Shown one piece after another: positions 9,302 to 18,088 of a stretch of 64,000 nt of DNA. The notes beneath the pieces are model-generated. The model had not been told where the DNA came from and searched no databases. It saw only the letters and a program-made list of their open reading frames with translations. Source of the DNA: Legionellaceae bacterium (GTDB lineage Bacteria > Pseudomonadota > Gammaproteobacteria > Legionellales > Legionellaceae); contig JARGPO010000089.1 of the NCBI GenBank assembly GCA_029213075.1, positions 20,796-84,795 on the forward strand, written 5' to 3'. Made by a program: the position numbers and the translations under genes. Numbering within the stretch: position 1 is the first letter of the stretch; each line of letters starts with the position of its first letter.

Positions 9302-9325
9302 CGTAGGGGTGGCGTGGAGATGTCG

Positions 9326-10123
9326 CAGTGTGGCTTAGGGATGTCGCAGTGTGGCTTAAGGGATGTCGCAGTGTGGCTTAGGGCTGTCGCAGTGTAGCTT
9401 AGGGCTGACGCAGTGTAGCTTAGGGGTGTCGCAGTGTAGCTTAGGGCTGACGCAGTGTAGCTTAAGGCTGATGCAGTGTAGCTTAAGGCTGATGCAGTGT
9501 GGCTTAAGGCTGATGCAGTGTGGCTTAAGGGTGACGCAGTGTGGCTTAAGGATGACGCAGTGTGGCTTAAGGGTGACGCAGTGTGGCTTAAGGGTGACGC
9601 AGTGTGGCTTAAGGGTGACGCAGTGTAGCTTAGGGCTGTCGCAGTGTAGCTTAGGGCTGACGCAGGTAGCTTAGGGCTGTCGCCGTGTAGCTTAAGGCTG
9701 TCGCCGTGTAGCTTAAGGCTGTAGCAGTGTAGCTTAGGGGTGTCGCAGTGTAGCTTAGGGCTGACGCAGTGTAGCTTAGGGGTGTCGCAGTGTAGCTTAG
9801 GGCTGACGCAGTGTAGCTTAAGGCTGACGCAGTGTAGCTTAAGGCTGATGCAGTGTAGCTTAAGGCTGATGCAGTGTGGCTTAAGGATGATGCAGTGTGG
9901 CTTAAGGGTGACGCAGTGTGGCTTAAGGCTGTCGCAGTGTAGCTTAGGGCTGTCGCAGTGTAGCTTAGGGCTGATGCAGTGTAGCTTAGGGCTGATGCAG
10001 TGTAGCTTAGGGCTGATGCAGTGTGGCTTAAGGGTAACGCAGTGTGGCTTAAGGGTGACGCAGTGTGGCTTAAGGGTGACGCAGTGTGGCTTAAGGGTGA
10101 CGCAGTGTGGCTTAAGGGTGACG
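9326..10123 (+). repeat. 21-bp tandem repeat array, 38 units
   Basis: 38 head-to-tail units of form CAGTGTRGCTTARGG followed by six variable bases (e.g. GTGACG, CTGTCG, CTGATG). I read 36 units of 21 bp, one of 22 (unit 2) and one of 20 (unit 17), total 798 bp. There are no spacers, so this is not CRISPR. A block of seven or eight variant units recurs about 17 units later, showing segmental duplication. The plus strand is G-rich, with GG and GGG runs in every unit. Because 21 is divisible by three, several frames stay open, giving a 350-codon minus-strand ORF that I do not treat as a gene. Confidence 0.9.
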
Positions 10124-10252
10124 CAGGAGTGACGTAGTTGGCGTAGTGAGCCTCCGTGTGGCGCAGCGTGACATAGGGGTGACGTAGTATAAAATTTCAA
10201 ACCTACCATGTGGCGTAAGTATGCGTTAGGTTTTAGGTCAAACGTACCAGTG

Positions 10253-10330
10253 TAGCAAAGATGTGCATTGGGTATGAGTTTAAACTTCTTCATTTAGCAA
10301 AGGTGTGCGTTGGGTACAAATTTAAACTTC
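10253..10330 (+). repeat. Two degenerate 42-bp direct repeats inside the element
   Basis: TAGCAAAGATGTGCATTGGG (from 10253) and TAGCAAAGGTGTGCGTTGGG (from 10295) begin two 36-base segments that both end TTTAAACTTC, 42 bases apart (twice 21). A more diverged relative may precede them near 10206-10245. Confidence 0.7.
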
Positions 10331-10407
10331 ATATAGACCAATAGGTACGAGTAGGATATAAATTCTTGGTTTACATGCGCTGAAATTTATACTACGCCAA
10401 CCCTACC

Positions 10408-10433
10408 CCACACGGCTTGTCCGGGTGGTCTAG
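10408..10433 (-). repeat. Right terminal inverted repeat of the array element
   Basis: Perfect reverse complement of 9276-9301. It ends only 20 bases from the stop codon of the ankyrin gene, which is transcribed toward it. Confidence 0.85.
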
Positions 10434-10452
10434 ATTTAAAGATTGGAACCCA

Positions 10453-11871
10453 TCAAGATCTCTTATCATCTAGCCCGGTTGCTATAGGGTTAACCCCTAT
10501 ATTAGGGTTTATACCGCAATCATCCAAAAGTTTTAGTAAATTATTACCTTTTCTAGTCAAGCGCTGAATACAATACGTATCTAAGTATGTTTGTAAAATA
10601 TAATAACATTCTGGCAAAGTTAGGATAGTTAAAATTCTCTCGGCTCTAGCAATATGTAAGCTATTTCTCTCATCACAAACTTGAAATAATACCGCCCCTA
10701 ACATCGAGGCAATGCTAGCTTTTCTCGATGCATCAGCAGTATAAAAACGCTGAATACATTCATCTAGAGCTCTGTCTTTATCCCATTCCATCCAATTATC
10801 ATAAATTTGTAATGATTCTGCATATGAAAAGGAATTAACATCAGTTATTTGTTGCAATGCATAACCAACCGCAACCGATGCCTGAACATTAGCCCAAGAA
10901 CAATTTCCTACTATTTGCGAGCTCATAGGAATATGTAATACTGGTTCTAGACCTAGCTCTTGGTTAATAGCCTTATGAAAATATTCCCTGGGTTGCTTAC
11001 GATATAAAAAGTCTCGAATAAAGTTTAACGAAAAGGCTTTAGATTTCGTAATACGATAAATATTAATACTGCCCTCATGCAAACTATTTTCGCCTCGATC
11101 AATTTTTGCCCACCACTCATTATACTTAACAAAACATAAAGCATGCCCACGGCTTGCCGCTGGCAAAATCATCATGGGAGATTCGATTAAATTTTTTAAC
11201 TTAGCAATATCTTGAGAACTAAGATTTGGATGATGCTGCATCTGTAATAATTCATCAGCAACATTAAATGCATCCATAATCGTATGTATGTAGTTAAATT
11301 GACTACGAAAATGCCTGGTAGAATAGCTACTAGTAAAACGCCTAAGAGAGTCTTTAATAACCGCCACTGTGAATTCTAATATAAAACCCTCATAATCTAA
11401 CTCTATAAATTCACCTTCAGCATTAATAATATCAACATCACCTTTTAATTCAAAACGGTGACCTAATAGTTTGGTATAAATAAAATCTAGGGCAAAGTCC
11501 AATTTAGCGTTAAATTGATATAATAAATGTTTAATCTCATTTTGCGAGCGTAGAATTGGATATACTAAAACGGATAATCCAGCTCTTGTATAAGCGTTTG
11601 CATCTGCCCCATTTGCAAGTAACAACCTAATTAACTCTAAATCAGCGTTATCAACCGCCCAGTGCAAAGCAGTTCTACCCGTTACATCCGGCTTATTAAT
11701 ATCAACTTTTCTGTCTATTAATAATTTAGCAATATTAGGCTGTCTGGTAATAGCTGATTCAATAAGCGGGGTAAATCCATACTCATCGATATCATCCAAA
11801 GATTCGCCTTCACGGAGATAAAAATCAAAGTCTGGCACTCGACAACTGATAATATCGTTCGCAATAGTCAT
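10453..11871 (-). CDS. Ankyrin-repeat protein with possible CE-clan-like cysteine peptidase domain
   Basis: A 472-residue protein without a signal peptide. Two or three ankyrin repeats span about 29-125 (YGFTPLIESA and GRTALHWAVDNADLELIRLLLANGADAN). The rest is unlike ankyrin. RGHALCFVKY-NEWWAKID (His243, Asp258) followed by SSQIVGNCSWA (Gln319, Cys324) has the order and spacing of a His-Asp-Gln-Cys centre as in Ulp1/YopJ-type (clan CE) enzymes; this is inference from pattern. Ankyrin proteins in Dot/Icm bacteria are often host-directed effectors. The beta-sandwich gene at 11878 lies six bases upstream on the same strand, so the two are probably cotranscribed. Confidence 0.75.
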   Translation of the reverse strand: MTIANDIISCRVPDFDFYLREGESLDDIDEYGFTPLIESAITRQPNIAKLLIDRKVDINKPDVTGRTALHWAVDNADLELIRLLLANGADANAYTRAGLSVLVYPILRSQNEIKHLLYQFNAKLDFALDFIYTKLLGHRFELKGDVDIINAEGEFIELDYEGFILEFTVAVIKDSLRRFTSSYSTRHFRSQFNYIHTIMDAFNVADELLQMQHHPNLSSQDIAKLKNLIESPMMILPAASRGHALCFVKYNEWWAKIDRGENSLHEGSINIYRITKSKAFSLNFIRDFLYRKQPREYFHKAINQELGLEPVLHIPMSSQIVGNCSWANVQASVAVGYALQQITDVNSFSYAESLQIYDNWMEWDKDRALDECIQRFYTADASRKASIASMLGAVLFQVCDERNSLHIARAERILTILTLPECYYILQTYLDTYCIQRLTRKGNNLLKLLDDCGINPNIGVNPIATGLDDKRS

Positions 11872-11877
11872 AGTATT

Positions 11878-12630
11878 TTAAAATCCCTGAGGTTTTGGAG
11901 CTGGGGAAACTCGTGGCATATTACCCAAACGTAATTGCTTCTCCATCTCTTGCTCACGCCTTTCATTATCAAACTCACGCCGAGCTTCGCTATTTAGAGG
12001 GGGTTCTGGATTTAAATTAGGATCAACCCCATCAAATCGCTGACTATCAAGCCATGGGTTTTGCAAAATATTATTTTGCATCTCATTGCCAGCCTCAGCG
12101 CTCATTGCCGCAGTATTCTCTGCATCTGGATGTTCTCGAGCATTCACTCTAGCAATTTTCCGGTGCCCTTCTTGCTCACTAATCCTTCTTTGACGCTCCA
12201 TATTTTCAGTATCTTCAACAAGGTATGAGTCAGATCTTCTAGGCGCTTCTTTACGAATAACAGCAAAGACTATATCAATCCAAAGCGGCGATCCTACACC
12301 CGAGTGGCTAACAGACAAAACTTGTTTAATGGTACCAATCGCTCGAGGATTAGCTTCAATCTCAATACTACATGACTCTTGAGGGGCAAGAACCTTACCA
12401 ACACAGCAAGTACCACCAACAATATTTAAGCGGCTATCATCACCTTGCACCAACTCTATCATTGAGATGGTTACTGGAAACTTACTGGTATTACATACTC
12501 GATAAGTTTCAACAAAAGGCATTGAACCCAAGATAAGACTCTTCCACACTGGATTCGGGAGAACCCATGCAATTTGACCTAACCTGTCTCTTTTAGCTAC
12601 TGTTTTTTTTCTCATACCTATATTATACAC
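11878..12630 (-). CDS. Beta-sandwich (choice-of-anchor/ASH-like) domain protein, unknown function
   Basis: A protein of 245-250 residues. Residues about 40-130 look like an Ig-like beta-sandwich of the choice-of-anchor D or ASH/HYDIN kind: FPVTISMIEL strand, LAPQESCSIEIEA and GTIKQVLSVSHSG. The remaining half is polar, charged and probably disordered, with ERREQEMEK near the C-terminus. There is no signal peptide. The frame opens with GTG at 12630, but ATG at 12615 (MRKKTVAK) is an equally good start; neither has a good ribosome-binding site. It lies six bases after asd and six before the ankyrin gene. Confidence 0.6.
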   Translation of the reverse strand: MYNIGMRKKTVAKRDRLGQIAWVLPNPVWKSLILGSMPFVETYRVCNTSKFPVTISMIELVQGDDSRLNIVGGTCCVGKVLAPQESCSIEIEANPRAIGTIKQVLSVSHSGVGSPLWIDIVFAVIRKEAPRRSDSYLVEDTENMERQRRISEQEGHRKIARVNAREHPDAENTAAMSAEAGNEMQNNILQNPWLDSQRFDGVDPNLNPEPPLNSEARREFDNERREQEMEKQLRLGNMPRVSPAPKPQGF

Positions 12631-12636
12631 TCTGCA

Positions 12637-13656
12637 TTACAAATAATCACTAAGTAATATTTCAGCAATTTGAACTGCATTAGTCGCCGCGCCCTTGCGA
12701 ATATTATCCGCAACAACCCACATATCCAAACCACAAGGATGTGAGATATCTTGTCTAATCCGACCAACGTAGACACTATCACTACCAGTTGCATCTTTAA
12801 TAACTGTCGGATACTTTTCTTTCGATGCATTATCTATAACTTTAACCCCTGGCGCTTTTTTTAATATTTTACGGGCTTTATCAGCATCTAGAGGTTCTTG
12901 AAACTCGACATGAATAGCCTCAGAATGACCGTAGAATACAGGAACTCTAACAGCGGTTGGATTAACCAAAATATTATTGTCACCAAGTATTTTTTGAGTT
13001 TCCCAAACCATTTTCATCTCTTCTTTGGTGTAGCCATTTTCCTGAAAATCATCAATATGAGGTAATGCGTTAAAGGCTATTTGTTGCGGATATACTGACG
13101 ATTTAGCCGGACGACCATTTAGTAACTCTCCAACTTGCGTTATTAACTCCGTGACAGCTTTTTTTCCAGAACCTGAAACAGCTTGGTATGTCGCAACATT
13201 TATTCTCGTAATTTTGGCTACATCATGAAGTGGTTTTAAAGCAACCAGCATTTGAATTGTAGAGCAGTTTGGGTTGGCAATGATATTGCGGACTGTGAAA
13301 TCAGCAATCCTCTCTGGATTAACCTCAGGAATTACTAATGGAATATCATCATCATAACGAAAAGTAGAAGTGTTATCTATTACAATGCATCCTTCAGCCG
13401 CCGCTATAGGAGCATAATCTTTAGAAACAGAACCACCAGCTGAAAATATTGCAATATCCACATCTATAAAGGAAAATTTTTCTAAATCTTGAACTTCAAA
13501 CTCCTGACCTGAAAACTTAACCATCTTACCAGCTGAGTTTGCACTAGCGAGAGGAAATAAATTAGCAATTGGAAATTCTCGCTCAGTCAACACTTCTAAT
13601 ACTGCCTCACCAACAGCCCCAGTTGCTCCAACAATAGCTACATTTAACTTTTTCAT
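12637..13656 (-). CDS. asd: Aspartate-semialdehyde dehydrogenase
   Basis: A 339-residue enzyme that reduces aspartyl phosphate to aspartate semialdehyde (NADPH), feeding lysine/diaminopimelate, threonine and methionine synthesis. The Rossmann motif VGATGAVGEAVLEVL is at the N-terminus; the catalytic Cys is in NPNCSTIQM; SGSGKKAV and the late GHSEAIHVEF segment are also conserved. It follows aroC after 17 bases on the same strand. Confidence 0.97.
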   Translation of the reverse strand: MKKLNVAIVGATGAVGEAVLEVLTEREFPIANLFPLASANSAGKMVKFSGQEFEVQDLEKFSFIDVDIAIFSAGGSVSKDYAPIAAAEGCIVIDNTSTFRYDDDIPLVIPEVNPERIADFTVRNIIANPNCSTIQMLVALKPLHDVAKITRINVATYQAVSGSGKKAVTELITQVGELLNGRPAKSSVYPQQIAFNALPHIDDFQENGYTKEEMKMVWETQKILGDNNILVNPTAVRVPVFYGHSEAIHVEFQEPLDADKARKILKKAPGVKVIDNASKEKYPTVIKDATGSDSVYVGRIRQDISHPCGLDMWVVADNIRKGAATNAVQIAEILLSDYL

Positions 13657-13673
13657 TATTTACCTTCATATTT

Positions 13674-14735
13674 CTAGAGAGCAATTTGCGCTCTATTTCT
13701 CAAAAAATGATCCATTAATACCAATGCCATCATTGCCTCAGCAATTGGCACGGCGCGAATCCCAACACAAGGATCGTGACGACCTTTTGTAGATATTATA
13801 GCATCTTCTCCACTAGTATTTATTGTTTTACAAGGAGTCACAATACTTGAGGTTGGTTTGAGAGCCAAACTTACATCAAGATTTTGACCAGTAGAAATTC
13901 CACCTAAAACTCCACCAGAATTATTGCTCAAAAAACCATTCGACGTTATCTCATCGCGATGCTGACTGCCAAGCTGGGTAACGGATGCAAACCCAGCCCC
14001 AATCTCAACACCTTTCACAGCATTAATAGACATCATAGCAAAAGCTAAGCTCGCATCTAATTTATCAAAGACCGGATCACCAAGACCAACAGGAACACCA
14101 CGCGCTATAACACCAATTTTAGCTCCCATCGAATCACCACGTCTCCGAATATCATCGATACTCTGGGCCAATTCAGCCACTTGATTTTTATTGGGACAGA
14201 AAAAAGGATTATTATTAATTTCATTTTCATCTTCAAAATCAACTACAATTTCACCCATTTGCTTTAGAAAACCTAATATTTCAAGATTACATACTTCTTT
14301 TAAATATAATTGAGCAATTGCCCCAGCTGCAACTCTTGTGGCTGTTTCTCGTGCAGAGGCACGACCTCCTCCACGATAATCTCGATGTCCATATTTATGA
14401 TGATAAGTATAATCAGCATGACCTGGCCTAAATAAATCTTTATTAGCCTCATACTCACTACTACGCTGGCCTGTATTTTCTATAAGCAAAGATATTGGCG
14501 CACCGGTTGTTAAACCATCAAATACACCTGACAAAATTCTAACTTTATCAGCCTCTAATCGCTGAGTTGTGTATTTAGATTGTCCTGGTCGACGCCTAGC
14601 TAAAAAAGGTTGAATAAGCGCTTCATCAAGAGCAAGTTTAGGTGGGCAACCATCAACCACACAACCAATAGCTGGGCCATGGCTCTCACCAAAACTTGTA
14701 ACTTTAAACATACTACCAAATGTATTACCGCTCAT
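13674..14735 (-). CDS. aroC: Chorismate synthase
   Basis: A 353-residue FMN-dependent lyase converting EPSP to chorismate, the last common step of aromatic synthesis. Family signatures are present: [22 protein letters not shown], the RPGHADYTY and [20 protein letters not shown] stretches, and a C-terminal RHDPC. The start overlaps the prmB stop by four bases; the prmB-aroC order is common in gammaproteobacteria. Confidence 0.97.
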   Translation of the reverse strand: MSGNTFGSMFKVTSFGESHGPAIGCVVDGCPPKLALDEALIQPFLARRRPGQSKYTTQRLEADKVRILSGVFDGLTTGAPISLLIENTGQRSSEYEANKDLFRPGHADYTYHHKYGHRDYRGGGRASARETATRVAAGAIAQLYLKEVCNLEILGFLKQMGEIVVDFEDENEINNNPFFCPNKNQVAELAQSIDDIRRRGDSMGAKIGVIARGVPVGLGDPVFDKLDASLAFAMMSINAVKGVEIGAGFASVTQLGSQHRDEITSNGFLSNNSGGVLGGISTGQNLDVSLALKPTSSIVTPCKTINTSGEDAIISTKGRHDPCVGIRAVPIAEAMMALVLMDHFLRNRAQIAL

Positions 14736-15634
14736 AAGTTCCTTACTTGTTCGGCAGTTAAAACAAAGACTCCCTGACCACCATATTCAAAATCAATCCA
14801 GGTAAATGGCACATTTGGGTAGGCGTTAACAAGAGCATCCTCACTATTACCAACCTCAACAACTAAAATACCATTTTCAGATAAATATTTGCCTGCATTT
14901 TTTAAAATATTATCAACAATAGCCAAGCCGTTGTTATTTGTCTCTAATGCTAAAGCTGGTTCATGCAAATATTCCTCTGGAAGAGTTTGCATCTCTTCTT
15001 CCCCAACATATGGAGGATTACTAACAATAATATCATACTGTGCAATAGGTACGCTTGCAAAACAATCTGACTCTATTAAATTCAAGGTTTCATCTAAACC
15101 ATGCCCCTCTTTATTTATCTTAGCAACCTCAAGAGCATCTTTAGAAATATCAACCGCATCAACTATCGCTTTTGGAAAATACTCACAACTTGCAATAGCA
15201 ATACAAGCACTACCGGTACAAAGATCGAGTATCCGATCCACCTCGTCATACTCAATCCAAGGTGAAAAGTGCTGCTTTATCATTTCAGCTAGTGGAGATC
15301 TTGGAATTAACACTCGCTCATCAACGTAAAATGATAGATCACAAAAATATGCCTCATTTGTTAAATAAGGGACCGGCACACGTTTTTCAATGCGTTGCTC
15401 AAAACGCTCAATAAGAAGCATTTTCTCAGAGTCAGATAACTTAGCCTCTAATAACATAGGGTCAACGTCCATTGGTAGAGAGAGGCTACCAAGAACTAAC
15501 ATCCAGATATCATCCCAAGCGTTATCAGTTCCATGTCCAAAATACAGATCATTCTGATTCGCTTTAGATAAACCAAAACGCAAAAAATCAATTATTGTCT
15601 TAAACTTTTTACAATCTTCAAAATAAACAGACAC
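14732..15634 (-). CDS. prmB: Ribosomal protein uL3 N5-glutamine methyltransferase PrmB
   Basis: A 300-residue SAM-dependent methyltransferase that modifies a glutamine in uL3. It has an [16 protein letters not shown]-binding loop and the NPPY catalytic motif ([15 protein letters not shown]). The start is GTG with GGAG five bases upstream. The neighbours (aroC downstream, divergent smrB) match the E. coli locus and favour PrmB over the paralogue PrmC. Confidence 0.93.
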   Translation of the reverse strand: MSVYFEDCKKFKTIIDFLRFGLSKANQNDLYFGHGTDNAWDDIWMLVLGSLSLPMDVDPMLLEAKLSDSEKMLLIERFEQRIEKRVPVPYLTNEAYFCDLSFYVDERVLIPRSPLAEMIKQHFSPWIEYDEVDRILDLCTGSACIAIASCEYFPKAIVDAVDISKDALEVAKINKEGHGLDETLNLIESDCFASVPIAQYDIIVSNPPYVGEEEMQTLPEEYLHEPALALETNNNGLAIVDNILKNAGKYLSENGILVVEVGNSEDALVNAYPNVPFTWIDFEYGGQGVFVLTAEQVRNL

Positions 15635-15716
15635 ACGAGCTCCAATAGAATAAATAATAGGGTATTATATGCTATACTGCACTGAGCTACAATTTGATAA
15701 TTTATATAGCACGATT

Positions 15717-16277
15717 ATGCCAAAAAAAACAGATGTTTCTGAAGATGAAAAGAACCTTTTTCGAGAAATGATGCGCGATGTAACGCCATTAAAAAAACAA
15801 CCGAAAGCTATTACTAAAAAATCCCCTATACAACCAGTAGTCCAAAAAAAAGTCTATTACCCCCCTATAAAAAAAAGCCCTCGACATCATCTATCCAGCT
15901 ATTACCATAAAGAGGTTCAACCTAACTGTATTATTTCCTATTCTCGAGATAGTATTTCCAAAAAACGTTTAACTGAAATAAAAAATGCCAAATCTAGATA
16001 TGAAGCCAAAATTGACCTACATGGATTAAATCCTGATGATGCTTCAGATATTCTCGTAGACTTTATCGAAAAACAATATTCATTAGGAAGACGAATAGTG
16101 TTAGTAATTCATGGCAAAGGCGGTATCCGCGGTGAAGCCCCTATTTTAAAAAACCTTGTCAACCAATGGCTTCCACAACTTCCACACGTATTATTGTTTC
16201 ATAGCGCTAAACCAAAAGATGGCGGTAACGGGGCTGTTTATGTCCTATTAAAAGCTAATAAAAACATTGAACTATAA
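15717..16277 (+). CDS. smrB: Smr-domain endonuclease, SmrB-like ribosome rescue factor
   Basis: A 186-residue protein with a polar, basic N-terminal half and a C-terminal Smr domain containing KIDLHGLNPDDA and VLVIHGKGG, the family's conserved motifs. In E. coli SmrB cleaves mRNA between collided ribosomes. The frame is open from 15669 but the ATG at 15717 (MPKKTDVSEDE) is more likely, because promoter-like sequence lies in the upstream part. Divergent from prmB, as in E. coli. Confidence 0.85.
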   Translation: MPKKTDVSEDEKNLFREMMRDVTPLKKQPKAITKKSPIQPVVQKKVYYPPIKKSPRHHLSSYYHKEVQPNCIISYSRDSISKKRLTEIKNAKSRYEAKIDLHGLNPDDASDILVDFIEKQYSLGRRIVLVIHGKGGIRGEAPILKNLVNQWLPQLPHVLLFHSAKPKDGGNGAVYVLLKANKNIEL

Positions 16278-16337
16278 CTATACGCCCTGGATGTTGCCTT
16301 ACCTTTAACCAACAGGCAAGAATATTGATGAAATATC

Positions 16338-16366
16338 TTGTAATAACATTTAAAAACCATTATTAT
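16338..16366 (+). promoter_or_regulatory. Sigma70-type promoter of udk
   Basis: -35 TTGTAA (16338-16343), 17-base spacer, -10 TATTAT (16361-16366), 28 bases before the udk ATG. Confidence 0.5.
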
Positions 16367-16394
16367 TTGCACAAAATTCTCATTTAAACTTCAC

Positions 16395-17012
16395 ATGACA
16401 AAATCAATCATTATCATTGGAATCGCCGGGCCTTCTGCATCAGGTAAAAGTTTACTAGCAAATACTATTGTTAACGAACTAGGTTCAGATCAAGTAGTCG
16501 TAATTTCTGAGGATGCTTATTACAAAGACAGCTCTCACTTGTCATATGAAGAACGAGAAAAAATCAACTACGATCATCCCGACTCTTTTGATCATGATCT
16601 TCTTTGTAAGCATTTAAAACAATTACAACAAGGCTTATCAATTGAAATACCTATCTATTCTCATTCCCAGCACATTCGCTTAAAAGAAACACGATCTATT
16701 GGCAAACATAAGATTATTGTTCTTGAAGGAATATTATTATTTAGCGAGAAAAAACTCCGAGAATTAATGGATAGTAGAATTTTTATGTCTGCGCCACTTG
16801 ATGTTTGCCTTAGCCGACGTCTGATGCGCGATGTAGTTGAGCGTCATAGATCATTTGAATCAGTTCTTCATCAATATGAAACTACAGTCAGACCAATGTA
16901 TCTGCAGTTTATTGAGCCTTCGAGTCGTTATGCGGATATCATCGTTCCACGGGGTGGTGAAAATCGCATTGCTATTGATATGATCAAAGCAAAAATGCGC
17001 GAACTATTATGA
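16395..17012 (+). CDS. udk: Uridine kinase
   Basis: A 205-residue P-loop kinase that phosphorylates uridine and cytidine in pyrimidine salvage. The P-loop [14 protein letters not shown] is at residues 8-21; it also has the family's [22 protein letters not shown] and YSHSQHIR segments and the [13 protein letters not shown] lid. The length is normal. fabI follows after 26 bases. Confidence 0.93.
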   Translation: MTKSIIIIGIAGPSASGKSLLANTIVNELGSDQVVVISEDAYYKDSSHLSYEEREKINYDHPDSFDHDLLCKHLKQLQQGLSIEIPIYSHSQHIRLKETRSIGKHKIIVLEGILLFSEKKLRELMDSRIFMSAPLDVCLSRRLMRDVVERHRSFESVLHQYETTVRPMYLQFIEPSSRYADIIVPRGGENRIAIDMIKAKMRELL

Positions 17013-17038
17013 TAGTTAATGAAATATAGGAGTACATT

Positions 17039-17827
17039 ATGGGTTTTCTAAGTGGCAAAAAAGCATTAATTTTTGGCTTAATTAGCAATCGTTCCATTGC
17101 TTACGGAATAGCAAAAGCATTTCATGAACAAGGTGCGGAACTTGCATTCACCTATCAAAATGAAAAACTAAAAGACAGAATAGCCGCAATGGCTGCTGAG
17201 TTTGGTTCAGACTTAGTGTTTCCTTGTGACGTTTCCAGTGATGAAGAAATTGATAATGTTTTTTCTAGCCTAAAACAACACTGGGATCACGTTGACAATA
17301 TAGTCCACTCATTAGCATTTGCGCCAGCAGATCAAATATCTGGTGACTACATTGACAATGCAACACGTGAAGGATTCCAAATAGCTCATGATATTAGTGC
17401 TTATAGCTTAGTTGCTATATCCAAAGCAGCATTACCAATGATGCTTGATACTAACGGATCAGTTTTAACATTGAGCTATTATGGCGCTGAAAAAGCCATA
17501 CCAAACTACAACGTTATGGGAATAGCAAAAGCAAGTCTTGAAGCATCTGTTCGCTACTTAGCATCTAGTATGGGTTCTCGAGGAATTCGAGTTAATGCAA
17601 TTTCAGCCGGTCCAATTAGAACTCTTGCCGCATCTGGAATCAAAGATTTCCGTAAACTACAAAATGCTTATGCTGAAGTTACTCCTCTTAAACGCAAAAT
17701 AACTGCTGAAGAAGTAGGTAATACCGCTGCATTTTTATGTTCAGATCTAGCATCAGGAATTACTGGTGAGGTAGTACACGTTGACGCAGGATATCATGCA
17801 GTCGGCATGAGTGCTTCTGAAGAATAA
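17039..17827 (+). CDS. fabI: Enoyl-[acyl-carrier-protein] reductase FabI
   Basis: A 262-residue NADH-dependent enoyl-ACP reductase, the final step of each fatty-acid elongation cycle. It begins [19 protein letters not shown] with the atypical SDR nucleotide site of FabI, and has the catalytic Tyr-x6-Lys in [12 protein letters not shown] and [13 protein letters not shown] in the substrate loop. AGGAGTAC precedes the ATG. A strong hairpin terminator follows. Confidence 0.97.
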   Translation: MGFLSGKKALIFGLISNRSIAYGIAKAFHEQGAELAFTYQNEKLKDRIAAMAAEFGSDLVFPCDVSSDEEIDNVFSSLKQHWDHVDNIVHSLAFAPADQISGDYIDNATREGFQIAHDISAYSLVAISKAALPMMLDTNGSVLTLSYYGAEKAIPNYNVMGIAKASLEASVRYLASSMGSRGIRVNAISAGPIRTLAASGIKDFRKLQNAYAEVTPLKRKITAEEVGNTAAFLCSDLASGITGEVVHVDAGYHAVGMSASEE

Positions 17828-17832
17828 ATACA

Positions 17833-17870
17833 TTATTAAGAATCAAAACTTAGGTTTTGATTCTTAATAA
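17833..17870 (+). terminator. 17-bp stem terminator after fabI
   Basis: TTATTAAGAATCAAAAC (17833-17849) pairs perfectly with 17854-17870 around a 4-base loop, six bases after the fabI stop. AT-rich stem with a T-rich descending arm; it could work in both directions. Confidence 0.75.
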
Positions 17871-18017
17871 ACTAATCATAACTCCCCCATTTTTCAGCCA
17901 AGCTAATATCTCCCGACTAATATACTAGTCACTTTTCAAGCCCTTTTAAACTGACATCTTTATATTTTAAAATATGCCATTATGATCGACACACCATAAT
18001 TTCCTTCCAACTTATAA

Positions 18018-18046
18018 TTGACTAACACAATAACTACCACTATGAT
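18018..18046 (+). promoter_or_regulatory. Sigma70-type promoter of the desaturase-like gene
   Basis: -35 TTGACT (18018-18023), 17-base spacer, -10 TATGAT (18041-18046). Near-consensus; 43 bases before the chosen ATG. Confidence 0.65.
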
Positions 18047-18088
18047 TAATTCAAAGCCAAAAAGGTTGTGATACCACAGGAAATAACA

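Larger units (their letters stand above)
9276..10433. mobile_element. Inverted-repeat-bounded element carrying a 21-bp tandem array
   Basis: A 1,158-bp non-coding segment bounded by perfect 26-bp inverted repeats (9276-9301 and 10408-10433) that begin CTAGACCACCCGGACAAGCC and continue inward with a few mismatches to about 40 bp. Each end is itself an imperfect palindrome (CCAC-CGG / CCG-GTGG arms), like REP/BIME or MITE ends. The interior holds a 38-unit minisatellite and degenerate 42-bp repeats. No transposase is present, so any movement would need help in trans. CTAG at both tips leaves the target duplication ambiguous. Confidence 0.7.

Noticed and set aside
9326..10123. CRISPR array
   Set aside because: Units are directly contiguous with no unique spacers, and no cas genes are present.
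9241..10293. 350-codon minus-strand ORF and two plus-strand ORFs (9363-9674, 9740-10132) in the repeat array
   Set aside because: They exist because the 21-bp unit lacks stops. There is no ribosome-binding site, the peptide register shifts at an off-size unit, and both strands are equally open.
14889..15329. 146-codon antisense ORF inside prmB
   Set aside because: Shadow of the conserved methyltransferase gene.
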